NCBI GenBank assembly: GCA_964526635.1
Contig: CAZGLR010000078.1
Span: 1-15,981, forward strand
Direction of reading: 5' to 3'
Length of the DNA stretch: 15,981 nt
Origin: CAZGLR01 sp964526635
GTDB lineage: Bacteria; Zixibacteria; MSB-5A5; GN15; JAAZOE01
A program made the translations under genes and the position numbers. The notes beneath the pieces were generated by a model. The model was not told the DNA's origin, searched no databases, and saw only the letters and a list, made by a program, of their open reading frames with translations. Of this stretch, positions 5,852 through 13,949 are shown piece after piece. Each line of letters begins with the position of its first letter. Position 1 is the first letter of the stretch.

Positions 5852-6193
5852 TTATGGTTTAATCTTTCCCTGGCGCTTTGTTTTCCAAATATGCTGCAAC
5901 AGGACGCGCGTCCGGTTATAGCGGAGCAGGCCGACCAGGAAGGTCATGATTCCGATGGGGATAAACGCCCAGCCGATCCAGAACACGATTTCACTGTCGA
6001 AAAATTTGATAAAACTCAAGCCCGCGATAAACAGAGTCAAGGCGGTTCGGATGTAGGCCAGAAACGTGTTCTGATTGGAGAGGTTGGTGCGATCGATCGC
6101 GAGATGATCCCGGAGGATCATACCAGTCCGCTCGACATGGAGGTAGACTTCCTCATGAACTGTCGGACGCTGTCGGTGACTGAAAAACCTCAC
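5852..6193 (-). CDS. DUF202 (YidH-like) small inner-membrane protein
   Basis: The protein has 113 aa. The core is the DUF202 signature ILRDHLAIDRTNLSNQNTFL followed by AYIRTALTLFIAGLSF. Two to three membrane helices lie at about residues 48-66 and 69-92, ending in RYNRTRVLLQ and a basic tail. Members such as YidH are uncharacterised inner-membrane proteins. The frame stays open far upstream, but a GTG at 6193 preceded by GGAGGAG at a 9-nt gap is the best start. The ATG at Met25 has no good ribosome site and would cut away an N-terminal segment. Longer starts would run into the divergent barrel gene. The gene is monocistronic and convergent with the metallophosphoesterase gene. Confidence 0.83.
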   Translation of the reverse strand: MRFFSHRQRPTVHEEVYLHVERTGMILRDHLAIDRTNLSNQNTFLAYIRTALTLFIAGLSFIKFFDSEIVFWIGWAFIPIGIMTFLVGLLRYNRTRVLLQHIWKTKRQGKIKP

Positions 6194-6310
6194 TGCGTTC
6201 TTCTCCTCCCCCAAATATAATACTATATCGTCAACACCCCCGGTTTTCCGCAACCCTAAAACAAACAGTAGCATTCTGTTTGGACGTTTTGGCTGTCTGT
6301 TCGTCATATT

Positions 6311-6333
6311 GGCAGGCAGGAATATTGCCTGCC
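6311..6333. repeat. Inverted repeat in the divergent intergenic region
   Basis: GGCAGGCA (6311-6318) and TGCCTGCC (6326-6333) are exact complements around a 7-nt spacer. They lie between the divergent DUF202 and barrel genes, 50 bp upstream of the barrel promoter. No T-run follows, so a protein-binding site is as likely as an RNA hairpin. Confidence 0.5.
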
Positions 6334-6382
6334 GGAATAAGAATAGGATACGCAGGAGGCCGCGAAAGTTTTTGAAAACAGT

Positions 6383-6411
6383 TTGACACCATTTTTGCCA
6401 ATAGTTATATT
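6383..6411 (+). promoter_or_regulatory. Strong promoter of the FadL-like barrel gene
   Basis: A perfect TTGACA (6383-6388), a 17-bp spacer and TATATT (6406-6411). Transcription would begin near 6418. This also shows that the longer frame opening at 6383 is not the translated start. Confidence 0.72.
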
Positions 6412-6466
6412 CCCAAACTGTTGCGGCAGTGAACGAGAGAGTATAGAGAAAGAGGAGATCCCTGAT

Positions 6467-8008
6467 ATGAAGACTTTGGCAGGCCTGATGCTGCTGGCAC
6501 TGTTTCTGATTCCGTCCGGTATATTCGGTCAGGAAGCAGCCGATGACACTACGATCGTCGACCGGAATCCGACGCTGTATGCAGCCAGTTTTACCTATCG
6601 GGGTGCGGGTGCGCGCGCTTTCGCCATGGGTGATGCCTTTGTCGGTCTTTCGAACGATATTAACGCTGGTACCTGGAATCCGGCCGGTCTTTGGCAGATC
6701 GAAGAGCCGCAGGTATCGATGTCTTATCATCGTTATGACCCCAATGCTACCTATACCAATAATCAAACACCGGTTGCCACCGAGAGTAATTTGAATATCA
6801 GTTCTCTCGGTCACTTTGCCTTTGTCGCACCGGTTCGTCTCAGTGGCCAGCCCTGGACATTTACGTTCAACTACCTTCGCGGGGATCAGTTTACCTCTGA
6901 ATCACGCTCGGTGAGTGATGTCGATTCAGAAATCAATCCGAACGTGTTCATGGAAGATCAGGGGAATCTCCTTACTTATAATCTGGGCTTGAGCACGCGT
7001 GTCTGGCGGCAGTTATCGCTTGGGTTTACGCTCAACATTTATGATGGCAACCGTCAAACCGACCGCGCCATCCAATCTGTCTACGACAGTCTTCAGTATG
7101 AGATTCCGCCGATTCCGATTCGCGTATTTGAAATCCGACGCCAGCTTGACTCCACAACCAGCAGTGGTGTTAACTTCACTCTCTCGGCAATGTATAAATT
7201 CTCCAAATTAAGCGTGGGTGGCGTTGTATATACGCCGTATAAACTCACCCATGAAACCGATCGGCTCAACGAACGGTTAACGACGGCCAATGGCCTGCCT
7301 TCCGAACAGGATTCGGATACGACCTATGTCGACAATATCCGGGCCAAGCAGGAAATCCCGCTTTCGGCCATCTTCGGACTTGGCTGGACACCCACTGATC
7401 GGATGACTCTCACCACGGACTTTATTTATCAGGCTTATGGTTCGGTCGGCTATGAAACACTTGATTCTTTCCTGATTGAACCAAACGGTGATCGTGAAGA
7501 CTTCTTCACAGAAGTACCGATCAACTGGAATAATACCATTGGAATCGGGGCCGGGATTGAATACATGCTCGAAACCTCGCTGGGTACTATTCCATTGCGG
7601 GGTGGTCTTCGCTATGATCAACTGCCGCGCCCCAAGAACTTCACTATTTCCAGTGAAGAACTCATTGAGGTAAACCCGGCCGCCGAACCTGAATCCCGCT
7701 GGGAGATCACCGATCAAAAACGGGTTATCCAGGTGGCGTCGGATCGCACCAATGCCATCGGTTTCTCGATCGGTACCGGCATTCACTGGGGACGAATTCA
7801 TTTTGATATCGGATACCGCTTTACATCCGGAGCGGAAACCAATATCTCCGAGACAATAGTCGAGTATGTGGATTCCGATAATGACGGATTTGCCGACTTC
7901 ACCGGTCCCGAGGACCAGGAAGTTCCAGTGACCGAGACTGTCGTAAGAAAACAGGCATTTGAAGACAAATCCCATGAATTCCGGTTGACCTTTACCGGAT
8001 TCTTCTAA
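6467..8008 (+). CDS. FadL/OmpP1-like outer-membrane beta-barrel protein
   Basis: The start is the ATG at 6467, with AGAGGAG 9 nt upstream, giving 513 aa. Residues 1-22 form a signal peptide (MKTLAGLMLLALFLIPSGIF, then GQ). The mature N-terminus carries the signature RGAGARAFAMGDAFVGLSND followed by WNPAGL, shared by FadL/OmpP1-type and PorV-type outer-membrane proteins. Alternating amphipathic strands with aromatic belts follow (SLGFTLNIYDGNR, GVNFTLSAMYKFSKLSVGG, TLTTDFIYQAYGSVGYET), and the chain ends in FRLTFTGFF. The terminal Phe is the usual BAM recognition feature. FadL proteins pass hydrophobic compounds across the outer membrane, but the substrate here is unknown. A near-consensus promoter and a strong terminator make this a single-gene unit, probably well expressed. 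Confidence 0.85.
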   Translation: MKTLAGLMLLALFLIPSGIFGQEAADDTTIVDRNPTLYAASFTYRGAGARAFAMGDAFVGLSNDINAGTWNPAGLWQIEEPQVSMSYHRYDPNATYTNNQTPVATESNLNISSLGHFAFVAPVRLSGQPWTFTFNYLRGDQFTSESRSVSDVDSEINPNVFMEDQGNLLTYNLGLSTRVWRQLSLGFTLNIYDGNRQTDRAIQSVYDSLQYEIPPIPIRVFEIRRQLDSTTSSGVNFTLSAMYKFSKLSVGGVVYTPYKLTHETDRLNERLTTANGLPSEQDSDTTYVDNIRAKQEIPLSAIFGLGWTPTDRMTLTTDFIYQAYGSVGYETLDSFLIEPNGDREDFFTEVPINWNNTIGIGAGIEYMLETSLGTIPLRGGLRYDQLPRPKNFTISSEELIEVNPAAEPESRWEITDQKRVIQVASDRTNAIGFSIGTGIHWGRIHFDIGYRFTSGAETNISETIVEYVDSDNDGFADFTGPEDQEVPVTETVVRKQAFEDKSHEFRLTFTGFF

Positions 8009-8037
8009 GCGGAGCCTTGCAGGGCCGGCTAAATTTG

Positions 8038-8076
8038 GGCGGAAACAATAAAATCTTGCTTGTTTCCGCCTTTTTT
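8038..8076 (+). terminator. Strong rho-independent terminator after the barrel gene
   Basis: GGCGGAAACA (8038-8047) pairs perfectly over 10 bp with TGTTTCCGCC (8061-8070), followed directly by TTTTTT (8071-8076). Confidence 0.92.
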
Positions 8077-8140
8077 ATATATTCCGTATTCGAAATCGAA
8101 AATGAGCCGATACAGATAATGAGTTGAGGAGCCGCCGAGC

Positions 8141-8821
8141 ATGGTCAGGAACGTAAGGATTACCAAACGGGATATCAAAGAGGACAAATTCACGACGTTT
8201 GTCCTGCAATCCAAAGACAAGGTTGCCGCAAACTGGATATGGTACGCCGGCGGACTGGCGGTCATTATCCTGCTTATTGCAGCAGTTTTCTGGTACACTG
8301 ATTACAGCCAGAATCAAATGCTCGAGGCCGCCGAGATATACAGCCGGGCGGAACTGGAATTGTCGACCAATAACTTTCAACTGGCTATCGTCGACTTCAA
8401 GGCGGTGGTTGACAATTTTGGCTCCACTCCCCAGGCGCAGTACGCCCTCTTTAACCTCGGCAATGCCTATTTCGGCTCCAAAGACTATGTCGAAGCGATC
8501 AACGCCTTCCAGGCGTACCTGGATAAATACCGGAATAAGGACATTATCTTTACCACGTCCGCTATGGCCGGTATCGCGGCCTCGCTGGCCGGCAACGGTG
8601 ATCTGATCGCCGCCGCCGATAAATACCGGGAAATAGCCGAGACCTATCCAGATTTTGAACTGGCTGCCCATTATTTTGTTAAAGCCATGGATCATTATCT
8701 CAAGGCCGACAACATCGAATCCGCCAAAGTCGTGTACGCCAAGTTGCTCAAGGATTATGAGGATTCCCGTTTTACGATTCAGGGAAAACGGCTGGCTGGT
8801 GAATACGGTATCAATCTGTAA
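8141..8821 (+). CDS. Membrane-anchored TPR protein (YfgM/TPR_21-like)
   Basis: The protein has 226 aa. A short basic cytoplasmic N-terminus (RITKRDIKEDKFTTFVLQSK) precedes one membrane helix at about residues 30-52. The remainder is periplasmic and made of tetratricopeptide-like helix pairs: AEIYSRAELELSTNNFQLAI near 63-82, then AQYALFNLGNAYFGSKDYVE near 99-118, and further pairs to the end. This layout matches YfgM-type proteins, which associate with the SecYEG translocon and periplasmic chaperones. The role here is inferred. The start ATG has GAGGAG 9 nt upstream. It opens a co-directional block with the GH57 gene 49 bp downstream and no terminator between, so co-transcription is likely. 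General TPR scaffolds remain an alternative. Confidence 0.82.
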   Translation: MVRNVRITKRDIKEDKFTTFVLQSKDKVAANWIWYAGGLAVIILLIAAVFWYTDYSQNQMLEAAEIYSRAELELSTNNFQLAIVDFKAVVDNFGSTPQAQYALFNLGNAYFGSKDYVEAINAFQAYLDKYRNKDIIFTTSAMAGIAASLAGNGDLIAAADKYREIAETYPDFELAAHYFVKAMDHYLKADNIESAKVVYAKLLKDYEDSRFTIQGKRLAGEYGINL

Positions 8822-8870
8822 AACTTACCGCCTGCACACCATCACACCGCTATAAACAAGGGGGGATACT

Positions 8871-11006
8871 ATGCTGAAAGTCGCCTTTCTCTGGCATATG
8901 CATCAGCCCTATTATTGCGATCCGTCGAGCGGGAACATGGTGTTGCCGTGGGTGCGTCTCCATTGTCTGAAAGATTATTATGATCTCCCCTACCGGGTCG
9001 GGAAATATGATAATCTCAAAATGACTTTCAACCTGGTGCCGTCACTGATTGAGCAGATTGATCTCTATGTCAGCGGTAAGGCCACCGATCGCCATCTTGA
9101 ATTGACCCAAAAATCAACCGCCGATCTTACCCGGGAAGAGAAGGCCGAAGTCTTTTCGTTGTTTTTCTCAGCCCATCCCGTGACAATGATTGAGCCCTAT
9201 CCATGTTATCGCCGCCTCCATAAAAAGTTGCTTGATTGTCATAATAGTATCGATATGGCTGCGCGGACGACGACAGTTCAGGAAATTCGCGACCTGATTG
9301 TCTGGGGTAATCTGACCTGGATCGATCCGATCTTTCGCAGCCAGCAACCATACAAACGGCTTTTTGCCAAAGGTGAGAAGTTCACCGAAGAGGATAAGCA
9401 GGATCTGATCACCGCCCAGCTCAAGATTCTTTCCGAGACCCTGAATGTCTATAAGTCGCTGCAGGACGATGGCAAAATCGAAGTTTCCTTTACGCCGTAT
9501 TTTCACCCGATCATGCCGCTGATCTGCGATACCGAGTCGGCCCGTGAGGCGTTGCCGGCAATTACGCTGCCCAAAAACCGCTTTTGTTATCCGGAAGATG
9601 CGGAAAAGCAGGTTGCTATGGCCGTGGAAATGTACACCGAGAAATTCGGCCGCAACCTTGTCGGCATGTGGCCGTCGGAGGGCTCGGTCTCCGAGCAGAT
9701 GGCGCCGCTTTTGGTGAAGCACGGCATCCAGTGGATGGCCTCCGACGAACAGGTGCTCTTTGCATCATTGGGTAAGGCGGGGCGACCATCATCGGGAGTA
9801 TCTGCTCATCGCACCTGGTTGTATACGACGCCTGAAGGACCGATCACTATCTTTTTCCGGGATCATGGGCTCTCTGACCGGATCGGTTTTGTGTATTCAT
9901 CATGGGATGAACAAAAGGCGGTGGAAGATTTCATCGGGCATCTGCATCGTATGGAAGAATTTCTCAGCAGCTCGGGCGACGATACAGTCGTCCCGATTAT
10001 TCTCGATGGTGAAAACTGCTGGGAGTATTATCCGCATGACGGTGACACGTTTTTGAAACTTCTTTTTGATCGTCTGGCTACCGATGATCGTCTGGAAACA
10101 GTCACCTTCGCTGAGGCGCTCAAGCTGAAACCGGAAAAACTCCCGGCTATTCTGGCCGGATCATGGATTAATCATAATTTCCGCATCTGGATCGGACACC
10201 CCGAGGATAACACCGCCTGGGATTTACTGTGGGCGGCGCGGAAGGCGTTTGCAGCCTTCAGGGAAAAACATCCCGATTTCGATCCCAATCGTCTGGCCCG
10301 GGCCGAAAAGTCCCTGCTGATCGCCGAGGGTTCCGACTGGAACTGGTGGTATGGCGACGAGCATCGCGGCGGACACAATGACGTCTTCGACCGTATCTAC
10401 CGCAATCATCTGGCCTCGGTGTATACGGCGCTCGGGCTTGATGTACCGCGGAATTTGTTGACGCCGATTACCGATGCCTTTCCGGAAATGTTCGCCACCG
10501 AACCGGAAGGGACGGTGACCCCGCTTATCGACGGCATCCTGACGCACTATTACGAATGGCTGGGTGCGGGGAAATTCAATTGCCGTAAAGCCGGCGGAGC
10601 CATGCATCGCGTGGACCAGGCGATTGAATATATACATTTTGTATCCGACGATGATCGCGTTTATCTACGTACCGACTTCGCGGAACGCAAGTACCTTGCG
10701 GATCATCCCCGGCAATGTTTGAAACTCGAAATTCTTAATCCCGGTCATGGCATCTTTCTCTTTTCCGCCAAGGGCATCGAATCGATTCCTGACTGGGCCG
10801 AGCCGCTCGATACTATCGAATTTGCTGCAGCCGATATTGCGGAAATCAGCCTGCCCAAAAAGATATTTTTCCCGGAGAAAAAGGGCGAGATCTTCTTTAA
10901 AATCGGTATTGTCGAGGGCAGCAATGATGTTGAGTTATGGCCCCAGGGTGATCCCATCCGTTTCGCATTCGCCGGCGAGGGTGAAGAAATTGTTTGGGAT
11001 ATCTAA
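8871..11006 (+). CDS. GH57 glycoside hydrolase (alpha-amylase/amylopullulanase type)
   Basis: The protein has 711 aa and no signal peptide, so it is probably cytoplasmic. All five GH57 conserved regions are visible: HMHQP (residues 9-13), FTPYFHPIMPL (207-217), GMWPSEGS with predicted nucleophile Glu270, FRDHGLSDRIGF with predicted acid/base Asp331, and the ILDGENCWEYY region (377-387). Family enzymes hydrolyse or rearrange alpha-glucans with retention of configuration. The order and wording of the motifs match the amylase/amylopullulanase subgroup more than the branching enzymes. A later motif (GSDWNWWYGDEHRG, near 483) and a beta-rich C-terminal domain complete the chain. Strong Shine-Dalgarno: a G-rich AAGGGGGGA 4-5 nt before ATG. 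No glycogen synthase or phosphorylase is adjacent, so the substrate, intracellular glycogen or maltodextrin, is inferred. Confidence 0.93.
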   Translation: MLKVAFLWHMHQPYYCDPSSGNMVLPWVRLHCLKDYYDLPYRVGKYDNLKMTFNLVPSLIEQIDLYVSGKATDRHLELTQKSTADLTREEKAEVFSLFFSAHPVTMIEPYPCYRRLHKKLLDCHNSIDMAARTTTVQEIRDLIVWGNLTWIDPIFRSQQPYKRLFAKGEKFTEEDKQDLITAQLKILSETLNVYKSLQDDGKIEVSFTPYFHPIMPLICDTESAREALPAITLPKNRFCYPEDAEKQVAMAVEMYTEKFGRNLVGMWPSEGSVSEQMAPLLVKHGIQWMASDEQVLFASLGKAGRPSSGVSAHRTWLYTTPEGPITIFFRDHGLSDRIGFVYSSWDEQKAVEDFIGHLHRMEEFLSSSGDDTVVPIILDGENCWEYYPHDGDTFLKLLFDRLATDDRLETVTFAEALKLKPEKLPAILAGSWINHNFRIWIGHPEDNTAWDLLWAARKAFAAFREKHPDFDPNRLARAEKSLLIAEGSDWNWWYGDEHRGGHNDVFDRIYRNHLASVYTALGLDVPRNLLTPITDAFPEMFATEPEGTVTPLIDGILTHYYEWLGAGKFNCRKAGGAMHRVDQAIEYIHFVSDDDRVYLRTDFAERKYLADHPRQCLKLEILNPGHGIFLFSAKGIESIPDWAEPLDTIEFAAADIAEISLPKKIFFPEKKGEIFFKIGIVEGSNDVELWPQGDPIRFAFAGEGEEIVWDI

Positions 11007-11022
11007 TCAACTCGTGTATAAT
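10994..11022 (+). promoter_or_regulatory. Internal promoter before the DUF4870-like gene
   Basis: TTGGGA (10994-10999), a 17-bp spacer and a perfect TATAAT (11017-11022). The -35 box lies inside the last codons of the GH57 gene. It would give the membrane protein/protease pair expression independent of the block upstream, with a leader of about 22 nt. Confidence 0.6.
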
Positions 11023-11049
11023 GGGCCTTGAAAAAAAGCCGGAGGAAAC

Positions 11050-11454
11050 GTGAAGGATTCTTTTTTTGACCATAGCGGCCCCGAGGGCGAACCCCAGCGA
11101 CCGGGTGGAATACCGGGCCTTGAAGAGAAGACCGACAGCCATTCCCAGGACAGACCAGCAGAAGATCGCCGTATGGCCGCCATTATGGCCTACATTCCGT
11201 TTTTATGTTTCGTACCACTAATACGGATGCGCGATGATGACTATGTCTATTTCCATGCACGGCAGGGCCTGATACTGTTCTTCATCGAAATCGTGGCCTT
11301 TATCTTTTCCTTTCCGCATCTCAGCCAGCTTTTCTGGATCGCCATCCTGATCGGCTGTATCGGCATTGCCATTGCCGGTGCGCTCTTCGCTGTCCAGGGC
11401 AAAATGCACCGCCTGCCCATTATCGGCGAATTGGCCGAGCGAATACGAATGTGA
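11050..11454 (+). CDS. DUF4870/Tic20-like small membrane protein
   Basis: The protein has 134 aa. It starts at GTG with GGAGG 4 nt upstream. The first 40 residues are hydrophilic, rich in Gly, Pro and acidic residues, and probably disordered. From residue 42 the sequence RMAAIMAYIPFLCFVPLIRM leads into DDDYVYFHARQGLILFFIEI, the hallmark of DUF4870-like proteins (a short loop, then F-H-A-R-Q-G/A). Three membrane helices are predicted at about 43-60, 73-90 and 94-113. Function in bacteria is unknown; the resemblance to the Tic20 translocon component is distant. It overlaps nothing and ends 22 bp before the protease gene, so the two are very probably co-transcribed. Confidence 0.82.
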   Translation: MKDSFFDHSGPEGEPQRPGGIPGLEEKTDSHSQDRPAEDRRMAAIMAYIPFLCFVPLIRMRDDDYVYFHARQGLILFFIEIVAFIFSFPHLSQLFWIAILIGCIGIAIAGALFAVQGKMHRLPIIGELAERIRM

Positions 11455-11476
11455 TCTGAAAAAGCAGGTGTTCTAC

Positions 11477-12289
11477 ATGAAACATATTCCAAACGCAGCA
11501 ATAGCCATCGGTTTGATGTGCCTGTTGATGATACTGACGACCTGTGCCACGACCGGTCCCGGTGGAGAAAAGTCTATCATTCTTCTCACGACCCGGCAGG
11601 AAGTCAATATCGGTCAGCAGATGGATCAGGAGATTCGCAAGACCGAAGATATTCTTGATGACCCCGAATGGCAAAATTATATCACTGAAATCGGTCAAAG
11701 CATCGTGGCCGTCAGCGACCGCAACGATCTGGACTATCAATTCGCTGTTATCGCCTCGGATCAGGTCAATGCCTTTGCCGCGCCCGGCGGCTTTATTTAT
11801 TTCTATTCCGGCTTGATTAAGGAATTCGAGTCCGAGGCCGAACTGGCGGCGGTTATGGCGCATGAAATCAGCCATGTGGTGGCGCGCCATGGCGTCCAGC
11901 GGCTGCAGACAGCCATGGGAGCCTCGCTGCTCCTGCAACTGGCTCTGGGCGACAGCTCACCGGATATTCAGCAAATCGCCGGTACCGGTATCGGTCTTCT
12001 CATGCAGGGATATTCCCGCAGCCAGGAGGCTGAGGCCGACGAGTACGGCGTTATCTATGCTACGCGCGCCGGATGGCATCCTCACGGTTTCGTCGATATG
12101 TTCCAGACCCTGCAGGAACTCAGCGGGAGGGGCGAGGCCTCATTCTTCGAGATGCTGGCCGCCAGCCATCCCCAGACTTCGACACGGATCGAAAATGTCC
12201 GGACTCAGATCGATTCGATGGCGCCATTGCCCGAGGACCTGATTCGCGATACTAATCGTTTCCAGGAAATGAAGCGGCGACTGCCGTAA
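11477..12289 (+). CDS. M48-family metalloprotease, putative lipoprotein (BepA/LoiP-like)
   Basis: The start is the ATG at 11477, with AGGTG 6 nt upstream, giving 270 aa. The frame opens 111 bp earlier, but that part overlaps the preceding gene and lacks a ribosome site. The N-terminus is a signal peptide ending ILTTC, a plausible lipobox with Cys23 as lipidation site. The zinc site is HEISH (129-133, Glu130 catalytic) with third ligand Glu184 in the RSQEAEADEYG motif. NAFAAPGGFIYFYSGLI and the late ASHPQTSTRIENV are standard for this family, which includes BepA and LoiP, proteases that clear misfolded outer-membrane proteins. BepA's C-terminal TPR domain is absent, so it is closer to LoiP in layout. 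Role in envelope quality control is inferred from the family. Confidence 0.92.
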   Translation: MKHIPNAAIAIGLMCLLMILTTCATTGPGGEKSIILLTTRQEVNIGQQMDQEIRKTEDILDDPEWQNYITEIGQSIVAVSDRNDLDYQFAVIASDQVNAFAAPGGFIYFYSGLIKEFESEAELAAVMAHEISHVVARHGVQRLQTAMGASLLLQLALGDSSPDIQQIAGTGIGLLMQGYSRSQEAEADEYGVIYATRAGWHPHGFVDMFQTLQELSGRGEASFFEMLAASHPQTSTRIENVRTQIDSMAPLPEDLIRDTNRFQEMKRRLP

Positions 12290-12584
12290 TCCAGCCTGTT
12301 TTGATCGAGAGATCACCCGTACCAAACCCCGCCCGCGGCAAAGGATTGTAAGGCAAAGAGCAAACCAGCGGGATTATCGTTTCAATGTGAATCAAAACTT
12401 CTGCCGGAATCTCGGTTAGCTGCGACATACACGTGATTCGGCCTTTTTGAATAAAAGTACAATTGTCTTATGTAGTTATAAGTAACGGGCTTTGCCGCAA
12501 GGCGTTTCTTTTAATTCCTGAATATGTTCCTATGTTGCCTGCAATTGTCCACTATACGATATTGAAAATACCCTATTTTTATGT
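12290..12584. other. Non-coding gap after the protease gene
   Basis: No credible gene is seen. There is a small TGATC-gaga-GATCA hairpin soon after the stop codon, a CCCGC...GCGGG pair around 12338-12373 and AT-rich sequence toward the promoter at 12585. No convincing T-tailed terminator was found. Confidence 0.5.
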
Positions 12585-12614
12585 TTGACAGTTGTTTATA
12601 AACACGTGTATAAT
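12585..12614 (+). promoter_or_regulatory. Fully consensus sigma70 promoter with internal palindrome
   Basis: TTGACA (12585-12590), an 18-bp spacer and TATAAT (12609-12614): both boxes match consensus in all six positions. The spacer contains a perfect 12-bp palindrome, TGTTTATAAACA (12593-12604), and next to it CACGTG (12603-12608). A promoter this strong with a dyad in the spacer is likely repressed under some conditions. Predicted start near 12621. Confidence 0.75.
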
Positions 12615-12620
12615 CTTCTG

Positions 12621-13025
12621 GAAACAATCGAGCGCTTACTTGAAACTGTTTACTTTTCGCGCAGTCCGCAGTTAAGGGAACTCACCCGGGTACCGATCAA
12701 TCGAAAGAAAAGCGCAAGTTTCGAACAATAGGGAATAACCATTGGACGGAAAACAGCTTACGTGGACAAAGCAGAATTTTTCGGGAATATTGATCAGAAA
12801 ATGATCACGGTTTTTGAGGGAAAACCGGGCCATTCCGGGACCATAGGTTCTGGCTTACAACCCGCCCACGAGGCGAACGAGATTTATAAGTGTATTCCCG
12901 ATAATAGGTTGACGCAACACAGGGAGTTGAAAAATTCGTCTATCATTTTGCCTGACGGCGGTTTGGAGTCGTAGGCACCGTAATTGCAATTGCCTGTCTG
13001 AAACCATAGCGGAGGACAGGTAGCA
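12621..13025 (+). promoter_or_regulatory. Long structured 5' leader of the PorV-like gene
   Basis: The leader from the predicted start to the ATG is about 405 nt. Visible hairpins are TGATCA-GAAAA-TGATCA (12791-12807), GGTTTT-N6-AAAACC (12809-12826), CCGG pairs (12825-12838) and a GCCTGAC...GTC..AGGC stem (about 12951-12977). I matched no known riboswitch. A 70-codon GTG frame at 12762-12974 has no good ribosome site. Confidence 0.4.
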
Positions 13026-13949
13026 ATGCGGACGATCAAAATTATTTTAGCCATCTGGGTGTTGGCCGCCATCATTGCCGGTGTTTTCGGGAATATCAGT
13101 GTGGCCGCAGAAAATGGCCTCAGTACTGCATCGTTCCTGTCGATCGGCGTCGGGGCCAAAGCCTATGGTATGAATCAGGCCTTCACGGCGGCGGCTGATG
13201 ACGCCTCTGCGGTGTATTGGAACCCGGCGGCTCTCCCGACTTTGTTGCAAAGTCAGGTCCAGTTCTCTCACTATTCCTGGTATCAGGATATCTCACTTCA
13301 AAACCTGTATGTGGCATTTCCCGGGCAAATCGTCTCGTTCGGCGCCGGAGTGACCTACTTCGACTTCGGCAGTTTTGAGGCGTATGATGATCTCGATGGC
13401 CAGCTTGGCCAGATGTCGATGCACTCCATGGCCGCGCTGATTTCGCTCTCGGTGGCCTTTAACGAGATGTTTTCACTGGGTGTCACCGGCAAGTATATTG
13501 AGCAGTCGTTCGACATCGCCAGCGGCAAAGCATTCGCCGGCGATGTCGGCGTCCTGGCCGACTTCGGGACAGTTCGGGCCGGCGCCATGGTCGCCAATAT
13601 CGGTTCCAAAATGAAATATCGTGACCTCGAGGAGGATCTGCCGATAGAATTTCGCGGCGGTATTGCCCTCAATCTGGTCAGGGGTACGGTCTTCGCCATA
13701 GATGCCCGGCTGCCGCAGAATGGTTCCATGACTGTGCATAATGGTCTCGATTTTGCCCTGGGCGAAAACCTCAGCCTGCGCGGGGGATTGTCCTACGACG
13801 CCGATGCTCCGCAAGCGGCCGATCAGATTGGCTATACCATGGGCGTAGGATTGGCGCTTGGCTTCGGACGATTCGACTATACTTTCATTCCCGATGATGC
13901 TGTCCACCAGGAATCTATACACAGCTTCTCCCTTTCATTCGGCTGGTAA
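13026..13949 (+). CDS. PorV/PorQ-family outer-membrane protein
   Basis: The protein has 307 aa, the usual size. A signal peptide spans about residues 1-28 (ending SVAAE). The family signature follows: FLSIGVGAKAYGMNQAFTAA, then DDASAVYWNPAAL (about residues 58-70). The rest consists of amphipathic beta-strands (GAGVTYFDFGSF, LGVTGKYIEQSFD, GLDFALGENLSLRGGLSYD) and ends FSLSFGW, with a C-terminal aromatic residue fit for BAM-mediated insertion. PorV in Bacteroidetes is a shuttle of type IX secretion. Many FCB bacteria carry PorV/PorQ-like proteins without proven secretion function, so that role is not assigned here. The ATG start has GGAGGACAGG upstream. It is expressed from a consensus promoter through a long leader and appears monocistronic. 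Confidence 0.87.
   Translation: MRTIKIILAIWVLAAIIAGVFGNISVAAENGLSTASFLSIGVGAKAYGMNQAFTAAADDASAVYWNPAALPTLLQSQVQFSHYSWYQDISLQNLYVAFPGQIVSFGAGVTYFDFGSFEAYDDLDGQLGQMSMHSMAALISLSVAFNEMFSLGVTGKYIEQSFDIASGKAFAGDVGVLADFGTVRAGAMVANIGSKMKYRDLEEDLPIEFRGGIALNLVRGTVFAIDARLPQNGSMTVHNGLDFALGENLSLRGGLSYDADAPQAADQIGYTMGVGLALGFGRFDYTFIPDDAVHQESIHSFSLSFGW

Noticed and set aside
5756..6220. 154-codon plus-strand frame
   Set aside because: It is antisense to the DUF202 gene, whose motifs and ribosome site are clear.
6194..6814. N-terminal extension of the DUF202 frame to a 320-codon protein
   Set aside because: It would run through the divergent barrel gene and its promoter. The GTG at 6193 has a strong ribosome site and gives the normal family length.
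12762..12974. 70-codon GTG frame in the PorV-like leader
   Set aside because: No proper ribosome site, no recognisable family, and it covers the hairpins. A leader peptide cannot be fully excluded.
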